Assembly: GCA_046302135.1 (NCBI GenBank)
Contig: JBKCIQ010000142.1
Location: 1-20,567 of the forward strand
From: AM-1111 sp046302135
GTDB lineage: Bacteria > Bacteroidota > Bacteroidia > B-17B0 > Aurantibacillaceae
Direction: 5' to 3'
DNA: 20,567 nucleotides
Below are positions 14,841 through 20,567 of this stretch, piece by piece. The notes beneath the pieces were generated by a model that did not search any database, was not told where the DNA came from, and was given only the letters and a program-made list of their open reading frames with translations. Numbering within the stretch: position 1 is the first letter of the stretch; every line of letters begins with the position of its first letter. Both the position numbers and the translations under genes were made by a program.

Positions 14841-15361
14841 TTAGGAGTTCATTATTTGAATCAAATATTTCATTCAGCTTAGCTGTTAGAGAGGATTTAC
14901 CAAAAATTGTAAATACTTACAATCTTACTATTCCCGGCAGAAAGGTTACAGCTGATTTGAATCCTGTAAGTGTTGAGAGTAAAATTTCATGGTTTGATTC
15001 ACATCAGATTGATAACAGGCCTTTGTTGGTGATCAATTATGAAAAAAAATATTGTGGATGGATGAGTTTTTCTTCTTTTTATGGCCGGCCGGCTTACGAT
15101 GTTACTGCAGAGCTAAGTATTTATCTTGATCCGGAATATCAGGGAAAAGGAATTGGTAATTTCTGTATGATAAAAGCCGAAGAAATAGCATCAAACTGTA
15201 GAGTGAAAAATTTATTAGGATTTATTTTCGGGCATAACGAGGCAAGTTTGAATTTGTTTTATCGTCATGGTTATGAAAAATGGGGACATCTTCCTGGTGT
15301 AGCCTTAATGGATGGACATCATAGAGATCTATTAATTCTCGGTAAAAAATTACACGACTAG
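14837..15361 (+). CDS. GNAT N-acetyltransferase, phosphinothricin-acetyltransferase-like (MnaT/Pat type)
   Basis: A 174-residue GNAT enzyme. The acetyl-CoA pyrophosphate loop is QGKGIG at 102-107, after the strand ELSIYLDPEY. The C-terminal half has LLGFIFGHNEASLNLFYRHGYEKWGHLPGVALMDGHHRDLLILGKKL, a pattern typical of phosphinothricin or L-amino-acid N-acetyltransferases of the Pat/YncA group. It probably acetylates an amino acid or analogue such as methionine sulfoximine or sulfone; the actual substrate is unknown. The ATGA overlap with mqnD shows translational coupling, but no role in menaquinone synthesis is known for this family, so the linkage may only be operon packing. Cytoplasmic, complete. 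Confidence 0.87.
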   Translation: MIRSSLFESNISFSLAVREDLPKIVNTYNLTIPGRKVTADLNPVSVESKISWFDSHQIDNRPLLVINYEKKYCGWMSFSSFYGRPAYDVTAELSIYLDPEYQGKGIGNFCMIKAEEIASNCRVKNLLGFIFGHNEASLNLFYRHGYEKWGHLPGVALMDGHHRDLLILGKKLHD

Positions 15362-15366
15362 CTCAA

Positions 15367-16326
15367 GTGAAGAATTACCGTTTGGAGAATCATATTCTTA
15401 GAGATATGATTTGTTTGGAACTTGGTTCCACTGTTGGTGATGCAAATCATTTGATAAAGAAAAGTTCGTTCAAGAATGATTTACCTGTTTTTATTTTGAA
15501 TAAAAATAAATTAATAGGATTCGTTAACTTATTAGAATTAATTAGAAATAAAAGTGAATTAGAATTAAGCACCTTCATAAAAAAATGTGAATCTATTAAC
15601 TATAAAAAAACTCGCGAATCTGCGGTTAATTATGCCATAAGTAATCAGCTTAATTTTGTTCCGGTAGAAAATGAACATGGAGATTTTATTGGTGTTTTCG
15701 ACACCAAATCAGTAATTGAGACGCTTAGAAGTGAACACATAGATGATCTACATAAGTTGGCAGGTATAAAAAAAGAATTTGTAAACATTCGTGAAGCAGT
15801 TGATGAGGCTCCAATACGAAGTGTGTGGCATAGGTTACCTTGGTTATTGGTAGGGCTGATTGGTTCTTTTGTAGGAACTTTTATTATGTCCAATTTTGAA
15901 TCAGTTCTTAACGAGAACATTTCACTTTCTTTTTTCATTCCCGGAATAGTTTATCTTGCAGACGCCATAGGAACCCAAACTGAAACAATAGTTATCAGAG
16001 GTATTTCTTTAAGTTGGTCGTCTTTCAAAAAAATATTTTTCAGAGAATTTATGACGGGCTTATTGATTGGCCTAATTTTAGGCACTATAAGTTTCTTATT
16101 TTCGTTGCTTGCCGGTTATGCTTACACAATTTCAATTGTGATATTAATTAGTATCGTTTTTGCCGGCACAATTGCTACCTCAATTGGGTTATTGCTACCT
16201 GCGCTGCTAAATAAATTTGGATTGGATCCTGCTTTTGGCTCCGGGCCGCTGGCAACGGTTATTCAAGATGTTTTGAGTATTTTAATTTATTTTGCGGTTT
16301 CTATTGCTATTTTAAAGAATTTTTGA
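15367..16326 (+). CDS. MgtE-type magnesium transporter with CBS domains, lacking the N-terminal domain
   Basis: A 319-residue inner-membrane protein. Residues 1-125 form a CBS pair (LPVFILNKNKLIGFVNLLEL and FVPVENEHGDFIGVFDTKSVIETL). After a linker come five membrane helices: about 156-176, 189-207, 224-249, 253-281 and 295-315. PGIVYLADAIGTQTETIVIRG and LATVIQDVLSI (Asp301) correspond to the pore and Mg2+-site helices of MgtE. Canonical MgtE is about 450 residues with an N-terminal superhelical Mg2+-sensing domain; that domain is absent here, as in some shorter family members. CBS domains could still gate by Mg2+ or nucleotides. The start is GTG 15367, 5 bases after the GNAT stop, so it is the last gene of the operon. 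Confidence 0.85.
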   Translation: MKNYRLENHILRDMICLELGSTVGDANHLIKKSSFKNDLPVFILNKNKLIGFVNLLELIRNKSELELSTFIKKCESINYKKTRESAVNYAISNQLNFVPVENEHGDFIGVFDTKSVIETLRSEHIDDLHKLAGIKKEFVNIREAVDEAPIRSVWHRLPWLLVGLIGSFVGTFIMSNFESVLNENISLSFFIPGIVYLADAIGTQTETIVIRGISLSWSSFKKIFFREFMTGLLIGLILGTISFLFSLLAGYAYTISIVILISIVFAGTIATSIGLLLPALLNKFGLDPAFGSGPLATVIQDVLSILIYFAVSIAILKNF

Positions 16327-16354
16327 GGTCAATTAGCATTTTTTACAATTTTGT

Positions 16355-16379
16355 GGGGTTAAAAAACCTTCATTTTTTC
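16355..16379 (+). terminator. Weak candidate intrinsic terminator after mgtE-like gene
   Basis: Short stem GGGGTT / AACCTT (two G-T pairs) with loop AAAA, followed by CATTTTTT. It lies 28 bases after the stop of the transporter gene and before the phosphatase gene. The stem is short, so confidence is low. Confidence 0.3.
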
Positions 16380-16440
16380 ATTTTGTTTCTCATTTTATTT
16401 AACTTTCTAGCCTAATTTTTATTAGCTACAATTATTTTAG

Positions 16441-17853
16441 ATGATTACCATTAAAAAGGAGAATTATTTTAGTGAGTTGGGGGGACAATCGCTCAATGAA
16501 GATAGTTTTGCATATATACCGGGAAATATATATTTGGTTGCAGATGGTGGTGGTGGGGCAGGTAAGGGCGATGTTGCGTCTAAAATGGCAGTTAAATGCT
16601 TTGTAGAGTCTTTCAGGGCTGATTCGAGTTCAACGATACAGAGTGTATTACAACAGGTTGAAGGGATGTTGACTCAGTATATTTCTGAAAATCCTGATGC
16701 TGAAGGTATGTTTACCTCGCTGTCAATTGCTCAAATTAAAAATGTTGGAATTGAAGTTTCGTGGGTTGGAAATAGTAAGGTTTTTCAATTCAGAAATTGT
16801 AATTTAATATTTCAAACCTCAGATCACAGTTGGGTAAATGAAGCATTAAAAACAGGTCTAATAACGCCGGAAGAAGCCATTAATCATCCAAAGTCAAATA
16901 CAATTACAAGGCTTATTCAAGGATCACATAAGTCAACTAAGGCTGATTCCGTGTTGCTAACTGATGTTGCCAGAAGTGATATTTTTTTAATTTGTACATC
17001 AGGAGTAGCTGAGGTTTGGGCACAAGGTGAGATTGAAAATATTTTTAAATCGGGAGCAGATATTGATGATATTAGATCTCAGATCGTGTCAAGATGTACT
17101 CAAAGATTATCTGACAATTTTTCGGGAGTAATTTTCCAGGTTCATGACGCACGAATTCCTTTAAAGGAAAGTGTAGCGATTCTAACCAATAATAATGACA
17201 CGGTTGCTGATGATCAGGAACCTGGTAATCCTGATGTAAATATATCTGATAATAATATTTCTTCAGATAATGACTCAACGACAAAAACCGATGCTAAAGA
17301 AGAATTATTTAGTGAAATATCATCAGGTAAAGATGTTGTTGTTGGGGAAGAAAAAAATTTTAATTCGCCTGAAAATAAAAATGTAGCCACAAATAACGAT
17401 ATTGAATTCATTACTGAGGAAAAACCTAACGCAGATAATAACTCTATTCCCGGACCGGGTTTTTCTATTAATTATAAGAGGATAATTGGATACTCTGTTC
17501 TTGTTCTGTTCATAGGTATTCTTATCTGGAAGTGGCCTTCAGCAAGCTCAGATAAACAGATTAATAATAGCGATACTTTAAACATCTCTAGAACAGTAGT
17601 AAAAAGAGACAGTATTCAAATCCGTGACTCTTTAAAAAATGATTCAATTAATAAGTTAGCACAGAAAAAAATAGCCGAACAGAAAAAGAAAGCACAACAA
17701 GACTCGATAAATAAAATTACTGCAAAACCTCAAAAGAAAGGCAATAAAAATAATTGGCGTTACAACAAAAGAAAAAAGAAGACTAGCAAGAAATTTAAAA
17801 AGAAGAAAAAATCTACAACAACTCAGCCGGTAGAAAATTCACCTGCGCCGTAA
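16441..17853 (+). CDS. Membrane-anchored PP2C-like protein phosphatase with degenerate metal site
   Basis: A 470-residue protein. Residues 1-235 form a PP2C-type domain: NEDSF (19-23), VADGGGGAGKGDVAS (33-47, metal Asp35), GMFTSL (normally GMGTTL), VGNSKVFQFR, HPKSNTITRLIQG, DIFLICTSGV (180-189) and SDNFSGVI (metal Asp225). The usual SDG motif reads TSG, so the Asp equivalent to human PP2C Asp239 is Ser187; activity may be weakened or lost. A D/N-rich linker follows, one membrane helix (about 348-365), then an external region with repeated RDSI/NDSI motifs and a strongly Lys-rich tail before a Pro-rich end. The phosphatase domain would be cytoplasmic. Such proteins often signal to the envelope. 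No partner kinase is in the window. It is followed 24 bases later by a hydrolase gene. Confidence 0.83.
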   Translation: MITIKKENYFSELGGQSLNEDSFAYIPGNIYLVADGGGGAGKGDVASKMAVKCFVESFRADSSSTIQSVLQQVEGMLTQYISENPDAEGMFTSLSIAQIKNVGIEVSWVGNSKVFQFRNCNLIFQTSDHSWVNEALKTGLITPEEAINHPKSNTITRLIQGSHKSTKADSVLLTDVARSDIFLICTSGVAEVWAQGEIENIFKSGADIDDIRSQIVSRCTQRLSDNFSGVIFQVHDARIPLKESVAILTNNNDTVADDQEPGNPDVNISDNNISSDNDSTTKTDAKEELFSEISSGKDVVVGEEKNFNSPENKNVATNNDIEFITEEKPNADNNSIPGPGFSINYKRIIGYSVLVLFIGILIWKWPSASSDKQINNSDTLNISRTVVKRDSIQIRDSLKNDSINKLAQKKIAEQKKKAQQDSINKITAKPQKKGNKNNWRYNKRKKKTSKKFKKKKKSTTTQPVENSPAP

Positions 17854-17877
17854 TAAACTTTCAGAGTAAGTTAACGC

Positions 17878-18780
17878 ATGTCCTATAAATCTGTTTTGAT
17901 TAATTTATTATCATGTTTTTTATCGATTTTTCTCTTCAACTGCTACGATAATAACACAGAAGAAGGTTTAAAGATCACATCCAAAACACCAAATTCCAAT
18001 GTTGCTAAATTATCTGATAGCTTAATTTTAAAATTAAAGGACTCAACTTACCGCGTACCCTGGAAAAATTCTAATGTTGATGTTATTTGTAAGCCTTCTC
18101 TAACAGATACGGTGAGGGGAGTCATTCTTTTACTTCCTGGATGGAATTTTAATACTGATGAATGGTGCACGAAAATGGATTTCTGTCAACGAGCAAGAAA
18201 TCTTGGTTATCATTTGGTTATGCCTCAGATGTATAAAAGTATGTACGCAGAGCATTACTACTCAGAAACCAGGACTGATTTCATGAAATTCCCAACCAGG
18301 AAATGGATTACAGATACAATGTTGCCATATTTTCAGAAACAATATGGTATGTTTATGGAAGGAAAGAATAATTACATATGTGGAATTTCAACAGGTGGAA
18401 GAGGTTCTGTACTTATTGCACTTGATTTGCCTGAAATTTTCAAAAAGGGAGTTGCTTTATCAGGAGATTTTAATCCTCTTGAAATGAAGAATGATAACCT
18501 ATTGAATAAATATTATGGGTCCTTCGCTGCATTCCCAAAAAGATGGAAAAATAATGACAATGCCTTCCTGAGAATAAGTGAGTTGAAGATGCCTTTTTTG
18601 TTTTTACATGGTAAAGATGATAGAGTGGTACCATGTTCACAGTCTGAGGATTATTACAACGAGTCAAAGTCAAAAAACATGACAAACATTGAATTGAAGA
18701 TTGTTAGTGGAGCAGGGCATAATTATAAATTTTGGAATTCTCAAACAGATTTTGTTTTGAGTTTTTTTGAAAGGAAATAA
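17878..18780 (+). CDS. Secreted or lipoprotein alpha/beta hydrolase
   Basis: A 300-residue protein with an N-terminal hydrophobic signal (VLINLLSCFLSIFLFNC). Cys22 may be a lipobox Cys (LFNC), though Asn at -1 is unusual, so lipoprotein status is uncertain. The mature part is an alpha/beta hydrolase: oxyanion-hole strand VILLLPGWNF (81-92), nucleophile elbow GISTGG with Ser171, acid Asp248 in HGKDDRVVP, and His281 in SGAGHNY. It is probably an esterase or peptidase-like enzyme of the cell envelope; the substrate is unknown. Several Cys (71, 97, 103, 168, 253) could form disulfides in the periplasm. It lies 24 bases after the PP2C gene on the same strand, so co-transcription is likely, but no functional link can be shown. 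Confidence 0.8.
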   Translation: MSYKSVLINLLSCFLSIFLFNCYDNNTEEGLKITSKTPNSNVAKLSDSLILKLKDSTYRVPWKNSNVDVICKPSLTDTVRGVILLLPGWNFNTDEWCTKMDFCQRARNLGYHLVMPQMYKSMYAEHYYSETRTDFMKFPTRKWITDTMLPYFQKQYGMFMEGKNNYICGISTGGRGSVLIALDLPEIFKKGVALSGDFNPLEMKNDNLLNKYYGSFAAFPKRWKNNDNAFLRISELKMPFLFLHGKDDRVVPCSQSEDYYNESKSKNMTNIELKIVSGAGHNYKFWNSQTDFVLSFFERK

Positions 18781-18807
18781 TTTAATTTTTATTTATAGCT
18801 TGATTGA

Positions 18808-19248
18808 TTACATTTCTGCTATTAAAGTAGCATTATTTGAAAAATGTCCATCTAATTTGCCTTCACTCAATTCAATATTTTGACTTTGAAAAAAGGTTTT
18901 TCCGTTTTCTTGTTTGGTGATTTCTACCATCCAACCTATTTCTTTTTTATCGCCTATTTTCAAATTTATTTTTTCTCCTTCTTTTGTTACTGAGTAGATT
19001 TTAAATTCTTTAACTTGATTTCCGCCTTTCCATTTAGCTGTCATTTTTTTGAGGTCGTATTCCCATTCTATATGGTCTGTATAATAATAAGGGTATTCAA
19101 TTTGTTCATTAGAAGCCGCCTCTGATAAGGACATTCCTACAGGCCAGTTTACATGTTGAATTGTGTCTATCAGAATAATATATTTTGATTCTTGTGCACT
19201 TATCTTTGATGCAATTATAATTATAATTATGGAAAAATATTTTTTCAT
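18808..19248 (-). CDS. Small secreted protein of unknown function
   Basis: A 146-residue protein beginning with a clear signal peptide (MKKYFSIIIIIIASKISA, cut probably after residue 18). The mature part is beta-rich, with DHIEWEYDLKKMTAKWKGG, KEFKIYSVTKEGEKINLKIGDKKEIGWMVEITKQ and GKTFFQSQNIEL, suggesting a small periplasmic or surface beta-sandwich; it has no Cys. I do not recognise a family. It converges with the hydrolase gene (27 bases between stops) and is separated by 212 bases from the divergent large surface-protein gene. The ATG directly precedes the basic residues of the signal peptide, so the start is secure. Confidence 0.72.
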   Translation of the reverse strand: MKKYFSIIIIIIASKISAQESKYIILIDTIQHVNWPVGMSLSEAASNEQIEYPYYYTDHIEWEYDLKKMTAKWKGGNQVKEFKIYSVTKEGEKINLKIGDKKEIGWMVEITKQENGKTFFQSQNIELSEGKLDGHFSNNATLIAEM

Positions 19249-19433
19249 TTTTTAAAGATTTAGAATTTGTTTAATCAAATTAAGTGCTGTTTATTTTTTC
19301 TTTAAGTGTTGATAAGAGATTACTATTAACGCTTAGATAAATTAATGATTACATAAAATGGTAAAATATTTTCAGAAAAATTTTAGTTATTTATTACGTC
19401 TTTCCCTAAAGAAGTTATGTCCGAATATTTTAA

Positions 19434-19441
19434 TAAATTTG
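19434..19441 (+). promoter_or_regulatory. -7 promoter element TAAATTTG for the large surface protein
   Basis: Exact TAnnTTTG match 19 bases before ATG 19461, the same spacing as the element before the FabK-like gene. No obvious -33 element. The 212-base spacer holds nothing else that I can name. Confidence 0.45.
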
Positions 19442-19460
19442 AGTGTAAATATATTATCAT

Positions 19461-20567
19461 ATGCGCTCAAAATTTTCACTGTTTGTTTTTTGCTTTTTCT
19501 TTTGCTTATTTTCAATTTATGATGTTGATGCACAGGTTACTGTGTCTGCTAGTGCAGGTGTATTGTCTGGCACTTACTCAAACTTGAGTGCGGCATTTTC
19601 GGCTGTAAATTCCGGGACACATCAGGGGGTAATTAATATCACAATTACAGGAAACACAACAGAACCTGCTTTGGTAACGCCGCTATTAAATAGTGCGCTC
19701 CCCTCAAACTATTTATCAATTTTAATAAAACCAAGTGGAGGAAATTGGACCATTAGTTCAAGTGCAAGTCCCACGTCTCAGCGAGGAATAATTGAATTAT
19801 CAGGAGCGGATAATGTAACAATTGATGGAGATGATCAGGCTACTCCTGGTATTAGAAATTTAACAATTCAATCAAGTGTAACAACAAACACAGGTGTTGC
19901 TTGTGTAAGAATCAGTTCCAACTCAACAACAGGTTCCGATGGTGCAAGTAATAACATTATTAAAAACTGCATTATTATCGGGCCTCGAAATTCTGCTACA
20001 TCAACAATAACAAGTTATGGTATCAATATGTCTAATTACAGTACAACCAGCATGACTACCGGAGCATATTCAAATGCTAACATAACGATTCAAAATAATG
20101 AAATTCGAAGGTGCTATACTGGTATTTTTGCTAAAGGAGCATCAAATCTATATCCAAATACCGGATTAAAAATTTTGAATAATATAATTGGTTCTTCTGT
20201 TTTATCTGATAATATTGGTTTAAGAGGAGTCCTCGTAGATTACACCTCAACATTCCCGGGTATCGCGTCAGCTTTAATCGAGGGAAACGATATAAGAGCA
20301 GGAGACGTGAGCGCTAACGGACCAGGACACGCAGCTAATGTCACAGGTATTGAAATTGGTACTGTTAATTCAGGAATTCAGGTTATAGGAAATAATATAC
20401 ATGATATTTTACAACCATATTCATTAAGTCCATTCGGTGCTTATGGAATTAACATTACAGGTGCTGCAAGTTGCGATAACTTTTTAATAGCAAACAATTT
20501 CATCAATAATGTTGTGGCTACCAAAGGAAACACCAATGTTACACTTCCAACGGCATTTGGAATTAGA
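19461..20567 (+). CDS. Large secreted beta-helix-like surface protein (3' end beyond window)
   Basis: 369 codons are open from ATG 19461 to the right edge. The N-terminus is a signal peptide (RSKFSLFVFCFFFCLFSIYDVDAQ). The mature part is rich in Ser/Thr/Asn/Gly and Ile with recurring beta-helix coils: NVTIDGDD, NLTIQSS, NNIIKNCIIIG, NITIQNNEIRRCYTGIFAKG, LKILNNIIG, ALIEGNDIRAG, GIQVIGNNIHDI and FLIANNFINNV. This N-N-x-I pattern is typical of right-handed parallel beta-helix (PbH1/NosD-like) domains. In Bacteroidota such proteins are commonly large adhesins or cargo of the type IX secretion system with a C-terminal sorting domain, which would lie outside the window and cannot be checked. Only a part is seen, so the total length and binding partner are unknown. 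Confidence 0.82.
   Translation, partial: MRSKFSLFVFCFFFCLFSIYDVDAQVTVSASAGVLSGTYSNLSAAFSAVNSGTHQGVINITITGNTTEPALVTPLLNSALPSNYLSILIKPSGGNWTISSSASPTSQRGIIELSGADNVTIDGDDQATPGIRNLTIQSSVTTNTGVACVRISSNSTTGSDGASNNIIKNCIIIGPRNSATSTITSYGINMSNYSTTSMTTGAYSNANITIQNNEIRRCYTGIFAKGASNLYPNTGLKILNNIIGSSVLSDNIGLRGVLVDYTSTFPGIASALIEGNDIRAGDVSANGPGHAANVTGIEIGTVNSGIQVIGNNIHDILQPYSLSPFGAYGINITGAASCDNFLIANNFINNVVATKGNTNVTLPTAFGIR

Noticed and set aside
18817..18832. Small inverted repeat TGCTA-N6-TAGCA as terminator between convergent genes
   Set aside because: The stem is only 5 bp, it lies in the coding end of the small secreted protein gene, and there is no T-run on either strand.
1..20567. CRISPR arrays, tRNA or rRNA genes, insertion sequences, phage or toxin-antitoxin genes
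   Set aside because: No regularly spaced repeats, cloverleaf-like segments, transposase motifs or small paired toxin-like genes were found on reading both strands.

Overview
This window is low-GC, gene-dense chromosomal DNA that most likely comes from a member of the Bacteroidota (Bacteroidetes). Evidence: several genes have upstream matches to the TAnnTTTG -7 promoter element of that phylum; there is a DUF6089-type outer-membrane beta-barrel; menaquinone genes belong to the futalosine route; a membrane phosphatase has a 'DSI'-repeat periplasmic linker; and the right edge carries a secreted parallel beta-helix-like surface protein. Order and genus cannot be fixed from the sequence. No rRNA, tRNA, CRISPR array, insertion sequence or phage gene was seen, and no stretch longer than about 300 bases lacks a gene.

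Layout. (1) 1-2483, minus strand: end of a surface-glycan type cluster, with a TylF/MycF-like methyltransferase cut by the left edge and a GT-C membrane glycosyltransferase. (2) 2676-3638, minus: an outer-membrane beta-barrel, transcribed divergently from (3) 3725-7234, plus: an FMN-dependent FabK/nitronate-monooxygenase-like enzyme followed by two M16 peptidase genes, one carrying the zinc site and the other the R/Y substrate-binding motif, as expected for a heterodimer. (4) 7260-9660, minus: the non-homologous end-joining enzyme LigD split into three consecutive genes (3'-phosphoesterase, ligase, polymerase). The phosphoesterase start looks frameshifted in an A8 run. No ku is in the window. 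Divergent from it (9707) is a DUF2383/PA2169 four-helix-bundle gene, with a perfect 8-bp inverted repeat between them. (5) 10182-13246, minus: ACMSD (tryptophan/kynurenine to NAD branch point), an unknown gene, and the NAD(P)HX-repair gene nnr, broken by one in-frame TGA. (6) 13357-16326, plus: mqnB-mqnD (futalosine menaquinone pathway), a GNAT acetyltransferase and an MgtE-type Mg2+ transporter without its N-terminal domain, all tightly packed. (7) 16441-18780, plus: a membrane-anchored PP2C-like protein lacking one conserved metal-binding Asp, plus a secreted alpha/beta hydrolase. (8) 18808-19248, minus: a small secreted unknown. (9) 19461 to the right edge, plus: a large secreted repeat protein.

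Most genes are ordinary housekeeping or envelope genes. The best items for a second look are the three-cistron LigD with its palindromic divergent control region, the nnr nonsense codon inside a possible NAD-related operon, and the degenerate membrane PP2C. I saw no clear sign of an entirely new multi-gene system.
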